NCBI RefSeq assembly: GCF_945957525.1
Contig: NZ_CAMFLA010000002.1
Location: 248,001 to 312,000 of the forward strand
Source of the DNA: an uncultured Aquitalea sp.
Lineage (GTDB): Bacteria > Pseudomonadota > Gammaproteobacteria > Burkholderiales > Chromobacteriaceae
Length of the DNA: 64,000 nucleotides
Direction of reading: 5' to 3'
Shown here: positions 51,903 to 62,562 of the stretch, in pieces
How positions within the stretch are numbered: the stretch's first letter is position 1
Layout of the letters: every line of letters begins with the position of its first letter
Position numbers and translations under genes: made by a program
Notes under the pieces: generated by a model
Told to the model about the DNA's origin: nothing
The model's database searches: none
Seen by the model: only the letters and a program-made list of their open reading frames with translations

Positions 51903-52295
51903 ATGATTGCAAGCATCGACCATATCGTCCTTACTACTGCTCGTCTTGACGCCTGCGTGGCGTTTTATCGCGATGTGCTGGGCATGAGGCTGGAGAGCTT
52001 CATTGGCGGTACGCCGCCGGTAGAGCGCCTGGCGCTGGTGTTTGGCGCGCAGAAGATCAATTTGCATGTTAAAGGCCGAGAATTCGAACCCAAGGCGCAA
52101 TTGCCGACGCCCGGCGCGCTGGATCTGTGCTTCATCGCCGCAGTGCCGCTGGAGGAGGCCATGCGCCGCTTGACCGAGCACGGCGTGGCGATTGAAGAGG
52201 GCCCGGTAACCCGCACCGGGGCGCGCGGTAAAATCCAGTCGATCTACGTGCGCGACCCGGATTTGAATCTGGTAGAAATATCGGTCTATCTCTGA
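51903..52295 (+). CDS. VOC (glyoxalase/bleomycin-resistance) superfamily protein
   Basis: The 130-residue protein shows paired beta-alpha-beta-beta-beta modules: IDHIVLTTARLDACVAFYRDVLGMRLES, a FGAQKINLH strand with a metal-type His, and a C-terminal half with SIYVRDPDLNLVEIS and the Glu ligand. The RDP.GN.VE motif is close to GLOD5-type 'glyoxalase domain' proteins of unknown function. Likely metal-dependent. 21 bp behind the DMT transporter, possibly one transcript. Confidence 0.88.
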   Translation: MIASIDHIVLTTARLDACVAFYRDVLGMRLESFIGGTPPVERLALVFGAQKINLHVKGREFEPKAQLPTPGALDLCFIAAVPLEEAMRRLTEHGVAIEEGPVTRTGARGKIQSIYVRDPDLNLVEISVYL

Positions 52296-52469
52296 GCCGT
52301 CCAAGATTGGCCGAGCGCCGAAGCGGCAGTTTGCCGACATGCGCCATATTTCCGCTGTTGCTTTGCTGACGCACTGTCGAGGTGGAGATTTCATCGTGCT
52401 TGCGAAGCCGCCTCTCATGGAGTACGCCTGCTACGGTCGATACGTATAACAACACGGCGGGGAGGCGGG

Positions 52470-53248
52470 ATGTTCAGGACTGGTGCTATCGCAATGCTGG
52501 CGCTGCTTGGTTTGCCGATGTCGGCCCAAAGTGAAGCGTTGATGATGAAAACCTTGGCGCAAAGCGGCTATGAGGCGAAGTTCAACGCGCAAGATGCCAT
52601 CTATCCGGGATTCATGGTTGAGGTGATGCGTGCCTTGAGTCGCGACAGTCCCGATATCAGGATTGTCGGCGTGGATACATATGCCAGTTTGCCGCGCATT
52701 GAGACCGCGCTGAAGTCGGGCCGGGTAGACGTTTTTTTGGCATGGCCAGAACGGACGACCGTGATCGGTATTTGAAATTCAGCGAAATACCGGTGTACGA
52801 AACGTATTATCAGTTTGCCGTGAGGAGCGAGGACGTGTTCCTCTACCCGAGTGTGGGCGCGATAGTGCGCGACAGTGAGAACGAGGCAGTGCTTCTCACT
52901 ACCGCGGACACTAATGAGGGGTTCCTGAAATCTGCCGGTATCAAGCGGATTGACGCGGGCGCCGGTACGGTCACGGAAAACCTGAAAAAACTGATTGCCC
53001 AGCGCGGGCGCTGGTATTTCGCATCTTCGTTAAGCTTGAAAACCACCATCAAGCGCAAGGGCTTTGCATCTGCTGTCGCAGTGCTGCCCCTCAAACTGAT
53101 TCCCACCAAAATCTATATTGTTTTCTCCTCTCGCGCCCAGCCTGGCATGGTGGCGCAAATCAATGCCGGCATGGCGCATCTGGCCGCATCGGGCGAGTTG
53201 GAGCGCATCCGGCTGCGCTATATGGGAATCGGAAGCGCTGGCGCCTAA
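52470..53248 (+). pseudogene. Periplasmic binding protein (SBP family 3-like), frameshifted at a T7 run
   Basis: The first 101-residue frame has a signal peptide (ending AQS-EA) and runs to ESGRVDVFLAW before a stop at 52775. The second frame (from 52742) continues exactly where the family requires: ARTDDRDRYLKFSEIPVYETYY, then VTENLKKLIAQRGRWYFASS and AQPGMVAQINAGMAHL. One extra T in the run at 52732-52738 would join them as VDVFFGMARTDDRDRYL and restore about 259 residues. Either a recent slippage mutation or a base-calling error. No transporter genes beside it. Confidence 0.82.
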
Positions 53249-53540
53249 CGACACGCTGATTTCCAGCGCGGTGGTCAATCAGTCCTACAGTGACAAATCG
53301 ATGTGGATCAGCATGGCGGTGCAAGTGGCTTACGGCACCGATCTGGACATGGCGCTGGCCATTTTGCGCGAGGCGGCCATCCATCCGCGCGTGCAAACCG
53401 CGCCCGCGCCAGCAGCCTATGTGTCCGCCTTTGCTGACAGCGGCATCGAAATGCCTTTCCCGCCACGGGTAGTCAAAATCGTCAAGGACGATGCGCCGTT
53501 GGCGCGTCACGCCCCAGCCCGTCAGACGGTGGCTGTTTAA
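53237..53540 (+). pseudogene. Decayed C-terminal fragment of an MscS-family channel
   Basis: The frame reads APNDTLISSAVVNQSYSD, then VQVAYGTDLDMALAILREAA and APAAYVSAFADSGIE, which is the beta-domain to C-terminal domain of MscS proteins. It then jumps to MPFPPRVVKIV, the very last part of such proteins; the roughly 40 residues that should lie between are missing. The whole membrane part is absent upstream. The fragment overlaps the end of the frameshifted binding-protein gene, so a deletion has joined the two. Non-functional. Confidence 0.75.
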
Positions 53541-53588
53541 AAGTATCAGGCTCGGTGTCGCGACCGGGCCTGGCGCATGGCCGGCGCG

Positions 53589-53598
53589 CTTCGGCCAA
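53589..53598 (-). repeat. Intergenic copy of dispersed 10-mer TTGGCCGAAG
   Basis: Extended form AAGGTTGGCCGAAG on the minus strand, 76 bp before sbcD. The rest of the gap 53541-53673 shows nothing else. Confidence 0.7.
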
Positions 53599-53673
53599 CC
53601 TTGTCGGGCAGAGCATGCCGCCGGCCTGCGTCGCTTGCTACAATCACGCTCTTGGCAAACCACGTCCTCACGC

Positions 53674-54894
53674 ATGCGCATCCTCCACACCTCAGACTGG
53701 CACCTTGGCCAGTACTTCATGGGCAAAAGCCGCCAGGCGGAACATCAGGCCTTTATCGACTGGATGCTGACGCAGGTGCGCCAGCATCAGGTAGACGCCG
53801 TCATTGTGGCCGGCGACGTGTTCGATACCGGCGCGCCGCCCAGCTATGCCCGCGAGCTTTACAACCGCCTAGTGGTGGACCTGCGCGACGCAGGCGCGGC
53901 GCTGCTGGTGTTGGGCGGCAATCATGATTCCGTCGCCACGCTGGAAGAAAGCCGCAGCCTGCTCGCCTGCCTGGGCGCTACCGTGGTGGCCGCCGTCAGC
54001 GACGACCCGGCCGAACAGGCGCTGGTGTTGAACGACCGCAACGGCAAGCCCGGCGCGATTGTTTGCGCCATCCCCTTTGTGCGCCCGCGCGATGTACTGC
54101 AAAGCCAGGCCGGGCAAAGCGCTGAAGACAAGCAACTGGGCTTGCAGGAAGCCATTCGCGAGCATTACCACGCGGTATATCAGCAGGCTTGCGCCAAGCG
54201 CGACGCGCTGCGCCTGCCGCTGCCCATCATCGCCACCGGCCACCTCACCACAGTGGGCGCCAGCGCCAGCGAGTCGGTGCGGGAAATCTACGTTGGCGCG
54301 CTGGAGGCTTTCCCCACCAGCGCCTTTCCGCCGGTGGATTACGTGGCGCTGGGCCATATCCACCGCCCGCAAAAAGTGGGCGGGCTAGAACAGGTGCGCT
54401 ATTGCGGATCGCCCATTCCACTGAGTTTTGACGAGGCCAGCCAGCAAAAAGAAGTGCTGCTGGTGGATGTGGACGCCATCGGTCTGATGGGCGTTACACC
54501 GTTGATCGTGCCGCGCTTCCAGCCCTTGGCGTCGCTCAAGGGCACGCTGGAGCAACTGGCTTTGCAGATTGCCGAGGCCGCCGCGCTGGGCAGCGAGGCT
54601 TTGCCGGTGTGGCTGGAAATCACCGTGCAGGGCGACGACTACTTGTCCGATTTGCAAACCCGTCTGCAAGCCATCACCGAAGACCTGCCGCTGCAAGTGC
54701 TGCGCCTGCGCAAGGATCGCGGCAACGCCGTGGCCGCCCTGCAGGCCGCGGAGCGGGAAACACTGGACGAACTGACGCCTTATGAGGTGTTCGGCAAACG
54801 TCTGGCGCAAGAGACGCTGGACGACGCCTTGCAGACCGGCTTGCAGCAGCGTTACCGCGAAGTGCTGCTCAGTCTGGAGGAGGGCCAAGCATGA
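53674..54894 (+). CDS. sbcD: Exonuclease subunit SbcD
   Basis: SbcD is the Mre11-type nuclease that, with SbcC, cuts DNA hairpins and blocked ends. The 406-residue protein has the phosphoesterase blocks DWHLGQ (8-13), GDVFDTG, GGNHDS, TGHLT and GHIHRPQ, the metal-ligand set of the family, and a C-terminal SbcC-binding region. ATG 53674 is the family start; the frame is open further upstream without similarity. sbcC starts within its stop (4-bp overlap). Confidence 0.96.
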   Translation: MRILHTSDWHLGQYFMGKSRQAEHQAFIDWMLTQVRQHQVDAVIVAGDVFDTGAPPSYARELYNRLVVDLRDAGAALLVLGGNHDSVATLEESRSLLACLGATVVAAVSDDPAEQALVLNDRNGKPGAIVCAIPFVRPRDVLQSQAGQSAEDKQLGLQEAIREHYHAVYQQACAKRDALRLPLPIIATGHLTTVGASASESVREIYVGALEAFPTSAFPPVDYVALGHIHRPQKVGGLEQVRYCGSPIPLSFDEASQQKEVLLVDVDAIGLMGVTPLIVPRFQPLASLKGTLEQLALQIAEAAALGSEALPVWLEITVQGDDYLSDLQTRLQAITEDLPLQVLRLRKDRGNAVAALQAAERETLDELTPYEVFGKRLAQETLDDALQTGLQQRYREVLLSLEEGQA

Positions 54895-57800
54895 AAATCC
54901 TCACGTTGCGGCTGAAAAACCTCAATTCGCTCAAGGGCGAGTGGAAGATCGACTTCACCAAGCCGCCGTTTCGCGATAATGGCCTGTTTGCCATTACCGG
55001 CCCCACCGGCGCGGGCAAATCCACCTTGCTGGACGCTATCTGTCTGGCGCTCTATCACAAGACCCCGCGGCTGGACACCATCTCCGCCGGCGGTAACGAG
55101 ATCATGACCCGCCACACGGCGGACTGCCTTGCCGAGGTGGAATTTGAAGTCAAAGGCCAAGCCTATCGCGCCTTCTGGAGCCAGCGCCGTGCCCGCGACA
55201 AGGCCGACGGCGCACTGCAGGCCCCGCGCGTGGAGCTGGCCGATGGCGAGGGAAACATCCTCACCACTCACATCAACGACAAGCTCAAACGCATTGAAGC
55301 CATCACTGGGCTGGATTTTGGCCGCTTCACCAAATCCATGCTGCTGGCGCAGGGCGGATTCGCCGCCTTCCTCAACGCCAGCGCCAATGAGCGCGCCGAG
55401 TTGCTGGAAGAGCTGACCGGCACCGACATTTACGGCCAGATATCCCGACGTGTGTTCGAGCGGGCGCGCGATGCCAAACAGGCGCTGGATCAACTGCAAG
55501 CGCGCGCCGACGGCATGGAGCTGCTGACGGACGACAAGCGCGACGCCATGCGCCAGCAAGTCGAGGCGCTGGGCGAGCAGTTGCGCGGCCTGCAGTCCCG
55601 GCAAGCGCAAACGGACAAGCTGCGCCAATGGCGCGTGGCGCTGGCCGAGGCCGGGCAGGCGCAGACTGCCGCACAGCAAACCGAACTGACAGCACGGCAG
55701 GCCTTGCAGGACGCCGAGCCGCAACTGGCCGCCTGGCGCGCCAGCCAGCCGGCGGAAGCCTTGCGCCCTGTGTGGCAAAGCCGGCAAGACGCCGCCGGTC
55801 GCCTGCAAACAGCGCAGGCGGCAGCGGAGCGGGCACAGGCGGAGCTCAATGCCGCGCAGGCCGATTCGCTGGCCGCGCAATGGCGCGCCTGCCGGTTGGC
55901 CGAAGGATTGGCCGCTGCCGAACAGGCACAGCTGGATGAGATCAATCAGCAAGCGCTGGCCGCGCAAGACTGGCTCGTCCGGCATGCTCATTTCGGCGGA
56001 CTGGGAGAAAGCCTCAGCGGCTGGCTAAGCCGGCAAGAACGCATCCAGCAGCAGGCCGCCGAAGCGCAAAGCCTGAGCCGGCAAGAGCAAGAAGCGCAGC
56101 AGGCGCAGGCCCGGCTTCTGCAGCAACTCGCGGCACAGCAAGCCGTGCTGCAAACAGCGCAAACCCGCCATCAGCAGTGCGCGCAGCAAACCACCGTCGC
56201 CAGTGCCGCCTTGCAGGCCCTCCAGGCCGGCGACAGCCCCGCCGAGCTTGGCGCGCGCTGGCAACAGGCGCTGGCCGAACTTCAACACTGGCGCGATGCC
56301 CAGCGGCTGGCCGGTCAACTGCGCCAGCTCTTCAGCCAACAGGGGCGGCAAGAGGCCGAGACGCAGGCGGCGCGGCAACAAGTTACTGAACTGGAAGCCC
56401 GTCTCGAAACCTTGCGCGTCGACTATCGCCAGCTCAAAGAGCAGGTGGACGACAAGCGCAGGCTGCTGCAACAGGAGCAGCGCATCCAGAGCCTGGAGGC
56501 GCATCGCGCCGCCTTGCAGCCTGGCGAAGCCTGCCCACTGTGCGGCGCCGTGGAGCATCCCGGCATTGCCCACTATCAGCAATTGAATGTCACGCAAACC
56601 GAACAGGCCTTGCAGGCCAAAGAGGCCTTGCTGCAACAGCTGCAGGAGCAAGGCCTGGCGCTGAAAAATGAAATCTCCACCCTGAATGGCCAGCTGGAAC
56701 AGCTGCGTCGCACCCAGGACGAACAGGCCGTGCAATGGCGTCAGACGCTGGCGCAATGGACGCCGCTGGCGGCCGCATTGCAACGAGCGGACGCGGACTG
56801 GCAGCAGGAGGCGTTGCTGACGGAGGCGCTGGCGGATGCAGAAAAGCGGGAAACGCAACTGAAACAGCGCGCGGCCGACGCCGAGCAGGCGCGGCAGCAG
56901 CTTGCGCAAGCCGAGCGGCAGCAGGCTGCCAGCGCCGCAGACTTGCAGCAGGCGCAGACCCAGCAACAGTTGCAGCAACAACAGGCAGACAGCCTGGACA
57001 AGGCGCTGAAAACCCTGCACGGCCAACATCTGGCGGCAGAGGCGGCGTGGCAGCAGGGGCGGGACGCCTTGTTGGCGGATATCCGCGCAAGCGGCTTCAC
57101 GCCGGAGGCTGCGCTGGCCGAATGGCTGGCCGACCGCGCGCAGGACTGGCGCGCATGGCAGGAAAAGCAGCAGCAACAAGCTGCGCTGCAAGGTGAACAG
57201 CGTTTGCTGCAGGCCCGCCAGCAGCAGGCCGCACACACCGCCGCCCAGTGGCGACAGCGCTGGCAAGCGCTGGGCGCGGCCGAACCGGTATCGACGCCGC
57301 CCGCGGTGTGCGACGCCGAGGCGCTGGCCAGCGCCGTCAGCGCGGTTGATGGCGCGGTGGCGCGGCTGGCCAGTCTGCAAGGCCGCGCCACGCAGTTGCA
57401 GCTGGATTGCCAAGCGCTGGCGGAGCAGGCCGGCCTGGCGGAAAGCCAGTGGCAGGCCGCGTTGCGCGACAGCGTGTTTGCCGATGAAGCCGCCTTCAGC
57501 CAGGCCCTGCTGCCAGAGGCGGAACGCCAACGCCTGCAAAGCCTGCAGCAACAACTGAGCGACGCGCTGGCGCGCGCCGAAGCGGTAGCCCAGACCGCCG
57601 CCACCTCGCTGACGGCCTTGCAAGAACAGGCGCTGACGGAGGCTACGCTGGCGGAACTGGAGCAAAACCTGGCGGAGCTGGACGCCGCCCGCCAGCAGTT
57701 GTCCGCCGAGCAGGGCGCTTTGCAGGCGCTGCTGGCCGACGATGCCCAACGCCGCGACAACCAGCAGGCCCTGTTTGCCGACATCGCCCGACAGAGCGAG

Positions 57801-58310
57801 GACGTGGATGTCTGGCAGCGTCTCAACAGCCTGATCGGCTCACGCGAGGGCGACAAATACCGCAAGTTCGCCCAAGGGCTGACGCTGGATCACCTCATGC
57901 ATCTGGCCAATCGCCATTTGGCCCGCCTGCATGGCCGTTACTTGTTGCAGCGCAAACCGGGCGGCGAACTGGAGCTGGAGATTCTCGACACCTGGCAAGC
58001 CGACGCCGCGCGCGATACCCGCACTTTGTCCGGCGGCGAAAGCTTTCTGGTGAGTCTGGCGCTGGCCCTGGGTTTGTCGGACCTGGTCAGCCACAAAACC
58101 TCCATCGATTCGCTGTTTCTCGACGAAGGTTTCGGCACGCTGGACGGGGACACGCTGGAAGTGGCGCTGGACGCGCTGGACGCGCTCAACGCCAGCGGCA
58201 AGACCATCGGCGTGATCAGCCACGTGGCTGCGTTGAAGGAGCGCATTGCGGTGCAGGTGCGCATCGGCAAGACGCAGGGCATGGGCGAAGCCAGCCTGGA
58301 GATCGTCTAG
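54891..58310 (+). CDS. sbcC: Exonuclease subunit SbcC (SMC-like ATPase)
   Basis: The 1139-residue protein has Walker [10 protein letters not shown] at 37-45, two very long Gln/Ala/Leu-rich coiled coils, the zinc hook CPLC at about 548-551 in the middle and the C-terminal half-ATPase with the signature LSGGES and Walker [15 protein letters not shown]. This Rad50-type layout, with the hook near the centre, is textbook for SbcC. With SbcD it processes palindromes and stalled forks. The length exceeds the 1048 of E. coli, due to longer coiled coils. It overlaps sbcD by 4 bp. Confidence 0.96.
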   Translation: MKILTLRLKNLNSLKGEWKIDFTKPPFRDNGLFAITGPTGAGKSTLLDAICLALYHKTPRLDTISAGGNEIMTRHTADCLAEVEFEVKGQAYRAFWSQRRARDKADGALQAPRVELADGEGNILTTHINDKLKRIEAITGLDFGRFTKSMLLAQGGFAAFLNASANERAELLEELTGTDIYGQISRRVFERARDAKQALDQLQARADGMELLTDDKRDAMRQQVEALGEQLRGLQSRQAQTDKLRQWRVALAEAGQAQTAAQQTELTARQALQDAEPQLAAWRASQPAEALRPVWQSRQDAAGRLQTAQAAAERAQAELNAAQADSLAAQWRACRLAEGLAAAEQAQLDEINQQALAAQDWLVRHAHFGGLGESLSGWLSRQERIQQQAAEAQSLSRQEQEAQQAQARLLQQLAAQQAVLQTAQTRHQQCAQQTTVASAALQALQAGDSPAELGARWQQALAELQHWRDAQRLAGQLRQLFSQQGRQEAETQAARQQVTELEARLETLRVDYRQLKEQVDDKRRLLQQEQRIQSLEAHRAALQPGEACPLCGAVEHPGIAHYQQLNVTQTEQALQAKEALLQQLQEQGLALKNEISTLNGQLEQLRRTQDEQAVQWRQTLAQWTPLAAALQRADADWQQEALLTEALADAEKRETQLKQRAADAEQARQQLAQAERQQAASAADLQQAQTQQQLQQQQADSLDKALKTLHGQHLAAEAAWQQGRDALLADIRASGFTPEAALAEWLADRAQDWRAWQEKQQQQAALQGEQRLLQARQQQAAHTAAQWRQRWQALGAAEPVSTPPAVCDAEALASAVSAVDGAVARLASLQGRATQLQLDCQALAEQAGLAESQWQAALRDSVFADEAAFSQALLPEAERQRLQSLQQQLSDALARAEAVAQTAATSLTALQEQALTEATLAELEQNLAELDAARQQLSAEQGALQALLADDAQRRDNQQALFADIARQSEDVDVWQRLNSLIGSREGDKYRKFAQGLTLDHLMHLANRHLARLHGRYLLQRKPGGELELEILDTWQADAARDTRTLSGGESFLVSLALALGLSDLVSHKTSIDSLFLDEGFGTLDGDTLEVALDALDALNASGKTIGVISHVAALKERIAVQVRIGKTQGMGEASLEIV

Positions 58311-58360
58311 CGCAGGCCGGCCGGGGGCAGGCTGACGGCTTGCCAACCCGCCCTGCCGGG

Positions 58361-59491
58361 TCAGCTGGCCTTGGCCGGCTGCCAGCCCGTTTCGCGCAGC
58401 GCGCGCAACAGCATGTCGCCATCCAGCGCCACCGCTTTCCGTCCCAGATTGCCCTCGGTGTTTTCCGCCGCGAGCAGCACATTGACGATGGCTTCTTCCA
58501 CCGCCTCGGCCGCGGCTTCAAACAGCAGCGAAATGTGATCCGGGCTGACCATGCGCACGGTATGGGTCAGCGGGCCTTGCCGCGCGTAATCCGCCACCGG
58601 CAGATTGCTGTTGCCGGTAGCGAAGGCCAGGAAGATATCGCCGCTGGAGTCCTCGGTGCCGCCGCCGGTGCGGGCAACGCCCAGCCCGGCCCGCAACGCC
58701 AGGCGTCGGCATTGTTCCGGCAGCAACGGGGCGTCGGTGGCCAGCACCACCACGATGGAGCCCATGCCCGGCTGCGGCAGCGCCTCGGCGCTGAAAGGCG
58801 AGGGCGCCACGCCCTCATGCAGCGCTTTGCCCACCGGGTAGCCCTGCACCAGCAGCGCACCGCGCTTGCCATGGTTGGCCTGCACCAGCGCGCCCACCGT
58901 CCAACCGCCGGCGGCGGGCGGCAAACGACGCGAAGCCGTACCGATGCCGCCCTTGAATTCGTGGCAGATCATGCCGCTGCCGCCGCCCACGCAGCCTTCG
59001 GCGGGCAGGCCGGGCCCGGCGTTGCGCAGTGCTTCCGCCACGTGTTCGGGGCCGACATGAAAACCGTTGATGTCGTTGAGGAGGCCGTCAAAGGTTTCCA
59101 TCACCACCGGCATGGTCCAGTACACCGCATCCTGCGGGCCCAGCCGCTCTCTTTCCTGCCGGATCAAGCTGTCGCGCACCAAGCCCACGCTGTGGGTGTT
59201 GGTCAGGCCGATGGCGGTGGTCAGCAGGCCGGCTTCGCGTATCCATTCCAGTCCGGCGGCATCGCCGTTGCCGTTCAATACGTGCAGGCCGGCAAAGCAG
59301 GGCGACAGTCTTGCCTCACCCGGGCGGGGCTCCACCACGGTTACGCCGGTGCAGGCGCGCCGGCCATCGGCAAAGCTGTGTCTGACCGAGCTGTGGCCGA
59401 CGCGCACACCGGGTACGTCGGTAATGGCGTTGAGCGGGCCGGGCTGGCCCTGTCCGATGCGAATGCCCAAGTCTCTGGCGCGTGGTTTCAT
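58361..59491 (-). CDS. P1 (S58, DmpA-like) family peptidase
   Basis: The 376-residue protein belongs to the self-cleaving N-terminal-nucleophile aminopeptidases: the start ARDLGIRIGQGQPGPLNAITDVPGVRVGH, NDINGFHVGPEHVAEAL, and the cleavage block GGGSGMICHEFKGGIGTASR, where the Ser after Thr-Ala in DmpA relatives becomes the new N-terminus. They release N-terminal residues from small peptides, including D-residues and beta-peptides. It overlaps the upstream amino-acid permease gene by 4 bp (same strand), so import of the products and peptide cleavage are likely linked. Confidence 0.92.
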   Translation of the reverse strand: MKPRARDLGIRIGQGQPGPLNAITDVPGVRVGHSSVRHSFADGRRACTGVTVVEPRPGEARLSPCFAGLHVLNGNGDAAGLEWIREAGLLTTAIGLTNTHSVGLVRDSLIRQERERLGPQDAVYWTMPVVMETFDGLLNDINGFHVGPEHVAEALRNAGPGLPAEGCVGGGSGMICHEFKGGIGTASRRLPPAAGGWTVGALVQANHGKRGALLVQGYPVGKALHEGVAPSPFSAEALPQPGMGSIVVVLATDAPLLPEQCRRLALRAGLGVARTGGGTEDSSGDIFLAFATGNSNLPVADYARQGPLTHTVRMVSPDHISLLFEAAAEAVEEAIVNVLLAAENTEGNLGRKAVALDGDMLLRALRETGWQPAKAS

Positions 59492-60861
59492 GATTCTTCC
59501 TGTTGAGAAGGGGTGAGCAAGGGGTCTTGCCGCTGATAGCGTCCCAGCAGCAGTCCGGCGGAAGCAATGCCGAGGATGATCAGCCAGTCGCGCGGCGGCG
59601 CATCCTGCAAAATGGCCCACAGCGTGTACAGCGTGCCGAAGATCGCCAGCAAGGCTGGCAGCGGCCACCAGGGCATGATGTAGGGGTGGTGAACGTCTTC
59701 GCGGCGGCGGCTGATCAGCGCGCATACGGCCATGATCAGGTAGGTCAGCAAAATCACGATCACGGTGAAACTGGTCAGCTCTTCCAGATTGGAACTGAAG
59801 GTGAGCAGGCCGGAGGGCAGCGCAAACAGTAAGGTGGCGATCCATGGCGTGCCGAAGCGGGGATGGATGCGCACCAGCGCGCGGTTCATCGCCGGCGGCC
59901 ACAGCCGGTCGCGACCGCTGGCGTAGAGAAAGCGGCTGCTTTGCAGCACCAGCGCAATGATGGCGTTGAACACGGAGAGGAAAATCCCGCCGCTGATCAC
60001 TCGCGCCAGCAGCGGAGAACCCAGCTGGCTGACCACGTAGCTGATCGGGTCCGGCTGGCGCGCCACCTCGGCCAGCGAAGGCGCGCCCAGCAACAGCGCG
60101 GTCAGCGGCAATAGCTCAACCAGCACCACAATGACCAGCGTCACCATGACGGCCCGCGCCATGGGTCTGCCGGTTTCTCGCATGTCTTCCGCCAGGTAAA
60201 TGGCGCCGCCGAAGCCGTTATAGGAAAACACCGCGCTGCCGATGGTGGCCGCAACGGCGGCTACCGGTGCCACCATCAACGCGCCGTGAGCATCCGGCAT
60301 TACCGGGTTGAGCAGCACGCTGACGGGCTGATGCGGTTGGCCGAAGCCAAGGACGGCTATCACCAGCAGCACCAGCATTTCCAGGCAAAGAAACAGGCCG
60401 GTCACCATGGCGTTGAACTTGATGTCGAGCACACCGATGGCGTAGCACAGCAGCACCACGCACAGGGCGGCCGTGGCGCTGTCCAGATGCGTGCCCAGCG
60501 CCGTGTTGAGATAAGCCACCGCGCCGGTGGCCAGTACCGCCGGCACAAACAACAGCAGGCATAGCACGAAAAGATACATTTGCAGGCCAGCCAGTTTGCC
60601 GAAGAGGCGCTGCACAATCACGTATTCGCCGCCGGCGTTGGGGTGGGCCGCGCCCAGCTCCGCATAGCAAAGCGCGTACATGAGTGCCAGCATCGCCGCC
60701 AGCGTGAACGACAGAAAAGCCCCGCTGCCGGCGCTGTGAATGGCGAAGGGGGCGATAACGAACAGCGAGCTGGCCGGCGTCACCCCGGACACGGTGATCA
60801 ACACCACATCGGCCACGCTGAGGGACCGCCTCAGCCCGCCGCCTTGCATTTCCTTTGACAT
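59488..60861 (-). CDS. APC-superfamily amino-acid permease
   Basis: The 457-residue protein has about twelve helices and the APC pattern: SVADVVLITVSGVTPASSLFVIAPFA at helix 1, LMYALCYAELGAAHPNAGGEYVIVQR, and VFSYNGFGGAIYLAEDMRETGRPMARAV around helix 6. It probably imports amino acids or related amines by proton symport. The peptidase gene starts within its stop codon, forming a two-gene operon. The divergent LuxR-type regulator at 60966 may control it, as the intergenic region is about 100 bp. Confidence 0.9.
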   Translation of the reverse strand: MSKEMQGGGLRRSLSVADVVLITVSGVTPASSLFVIAPFAIHSAGSGAFLSFTLAAMLALMYALCYAELGAAHPNAGGEYVIVQRLFGKLAGLQMYLFVLCLLLFVPAVLATGAVAYLNTALGTHLDSATAALCVVLLCYAIGVLDIKFNAMVTGLFLCLEMLVLLVIAVLGFGQPHQPVSVLLNPVMPDAHGALMVAPVAAVAATIGSAVFSYNGFGGAIYLAEDMRETGRPMARAVMVTLVIVVLVELLPLTALLLGAPSLAEVARQPDPISYVVSQLGSPLLARVISGGIFLSVFNAIIALVLQSSRFLYASGRDRLWPPAMNRALVRIHPRFGTPWIATLLFALPSGLLTFSSNLEELTSFTVIVILLTYLIMAVCALISRRREDVHHPYIMPWWPLPALLAIFGTLYTLWAILQDAPPRDWLIILGIASAGLLLGRYQRQDPLLTPSQQEES

Positions 60862-60965
60862 GTCTGTGTTTCTCCTGTTGTAGTCAGCACCTTGTTCTCA
60901 GGTGTGTGGCGACGAGTGTAGGCGCGGGCCGGCACAGGGCCTATTCCCGGCAAGGGGTAGCCGTT

Positions 60966-61781
60966 ATGGGGGAGACGATGGAAGGATTGTTGCGGGAGCT
61001 GCCCTTGCATCACGGGATGGCAAGGCTGTTCGACCAGCTTGGCGAGCCGGGCTTCTGGCGCGCGCTGGTACTGCTGTTGCGCCAGCTGGCCCCGGTGGAC
61101 AACGCGCTGGCGGCGCGGTTTCAGCGCGGCCAGCCGCCGCTGGTGCTGGAAGAGTGCGGCTTTGGCCCGGGCGGCGGTGCGTCGCCCATGCCGTTTTACT
61201 GCCAGGGCCTGTACCTGTTGGACCCGTTCTATCAATTGGCTTGCGGGGTGTTCGACAGCGGGCTGCATCATCTGCCGGACATCGCCCCGGACCAGTTCCA
61301 CCAGGGCGAGTATTACCTGAGCTATCTCAGCCGCGAGGTGGGGCAGGATGAAACGCAATACCTGTTGCGGCTCGGGCCTGACGCCGTGTTGTCATTGTCC
61401 TTGGGCTGCGCCGGGTTTTATCCGCCAGAGGCCATAGGCCGCCTGCGGGTAGTGCAGGGCTGGGTGCTGGCGGCAATGCGGCGGCATTGGGCGCTGGCCG
61501 ATACCGCCGCGCCGCCTGCCGCGCAAAGCACTTTGTCCGACCAGTTGGGTGCCATGCTGCAACAGTTCGGCCAGGGCCGGCTGACCGAGCGCGAGGCGGA
61601 AATCGCCCGCCTGACCCTGCGCGGGTTGTCCAGCAAAGCCGTGGCCCAGCAGCTGGCCATCTCGCCGGAAACTGTGAAAACACATCGCCGCAACATGTTT
61701 CTCAAATTGGGCGTGGCCAATCATACCGAGCTGTTCAATTGCTTCATGAGTCAGTTGCAGGCGCAGGAACGTCAGGGCTGA
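60966..61781 (+). CDS. LuxR-family HTH transcriptional regulator
   Basis: The 271-residue protein has a C-terminal LuxR-type HTH (about 200-262): LTEREAEIARLTLRGLSSKAVAQQLAISPETVKTHRRNMFLKLG. The N-terminal part has no autoinducer-binding or receiver motif that I can see, but has a GAF-like or unclassified character. ATG 60966 has AAGGGG at a proper distance; ATG 60978 is possible. It is divergent from the permease-peptidase operon and may regulate it in response to an amino-acid-type signal; this is inference. Confidence 0.85.
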   Translation: MGETMEGLLRELPLHHGMARLFDQLGEPGFWRALVLLLRQLAPVDNALAARFQRGQPPLVLEECGFGPGGGASPMPFYCQGLYLLDPFYQLACGVFDSGLHHLPDIAPDQFHQGEYYLSYLSREVGQDETQYLLRLGPDAVLSLSLGCAGFYPPEAIGRLRVVQGWVLAAMRRHWALADTAAPPAAQSTLSDQLGAMLQQFGQGRLTEREAEIARLTLRGLSSKAVAQQLAISPETVKTHRRNMFLKLGVANHTELFNCFMSQLQAQERQG

Positions 61782-61861
61782 GACAGGTTTGTCGCGGATC
61801 ATTGTCCACGCCATGCCAGCGTGCTAGTTTGCCTGCCATTGCCCCGCTAACGGAAATCACC

Positions 61862-62362
61862 ATGAAACTTGCCAAACGTCTTCTCTGTGTTCTTGCCTTT
61901 GCTTCCAGCGCCGCCATGGCCGCGCCGGCCAGCGAGGCCTCCATTCATGAACTGCTGGAAGTAACGCAGGTGCACAAGTTGCTGGACGGCATCCAGTCGC
62001 AGTACGCCGGCATGATGGATGCCGGCGTGCAGCAAGCGCTGAAAGGCAAGGTGCCTACTGCCCACCAGCAGCAAGCCATCGACAAAATGAAAACCCGCAT
62101 GCTCGGGCTGATGAAAGACACGCTGGCCTGGGGCAAGCTGGAGCCGTCCTATGTGCGGCTTTACACGGAAACCTTCTCCGAGGACGAAGTGGCCGGCATG
62201 CTGGCGTTTTACCGCACGCCGGCAGGCCAGGCGGTAATCAACAAAATGCCCTTGTTGATGCAGAAAAACATGGTGCTGGTGCAGCAGATCCTGGCTGGCG
62301 TTACCCCGCAAATCCAGCAGATCCAGCGCGATTTCATCGCTGAGATCAAAGCAGCCAATTAG
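61862..62362 (+). CDS. DUF2059-family periplasmic protein
   Basis: The 166-residue protein has a signal peptide (about 1-21, ending AMA-AP) and an all-helical mature part typical of DUF2059: SIHELLEVTQVHKLLDGI, then a block with LGLMKDTLAWGKLEPSYVRLYTETFSEDEVAGMLAFYRTPAGQAVINKMP split over several helices. The EVAGMLAFYRTPAG motif is the family hallmark. Function unknown. It is a lone gene, 80 bp after the LuxR regulator. Confidence 0.88.
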   Translation: MKLAKRLLCVLAFASSAAMAAPASEASIHELLEVTQVHKLLDGIQSQYAGMMDAGVQQALKGKVPTAHQQQAIDKMKTRMLGLMKDTLAWGKLEPSYVRLYTETFSEDEVAGMLAFYRTPAGQAVINKMPLLMQKNMVLVQQILAGVTPQIQQIQRDFIAEIKAAN

Positions 62363-62374
62363 AGCGACCGACAA

Positions 62375-62480
62375 TCCGCATCACGGCTGAGGCAAGGCGC
62401 GCCGACGCGGGCAGTAATTGAGTAAGGCAAGGAGGCGCAACGCAGCATCAGGCGGGTTGTTGGCGGGACTTAATTGCGCC
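62375..62480 (-). repeat. Intergenic repeat, copy 1 of an inverted pair
   Basis: Read on the minus strand it contains GCTGCGTTGCGCCTCC, TTACTCAATTACTGCC and GCGTCGGCGCGCCTTG. The same order of blocks, diverged, is on the plus strand at 63533-63635. The remaining gap 62481-62562 holds a hairpin: GCTATTCCGCC at 62493-62503 with GGCGGAATAGC at 62531-62541. Confidence 0.7.
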
Positions 62481-62562
62481 GCCGCCTGCCGCGCTATTCC
62501 GCCGCCGGTGGATTTCTTCCTACGCGCCATGGCGGAATAGCCCGTACAGCGGGGTTGGCTTG

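Noticed and set aside
56025-57749. Open frame of about 570 codons opposite sbcC
   Set aside because: It consists of Leu/Gln/Arg repeats that mirror the coiled-coil codons of SbcC.
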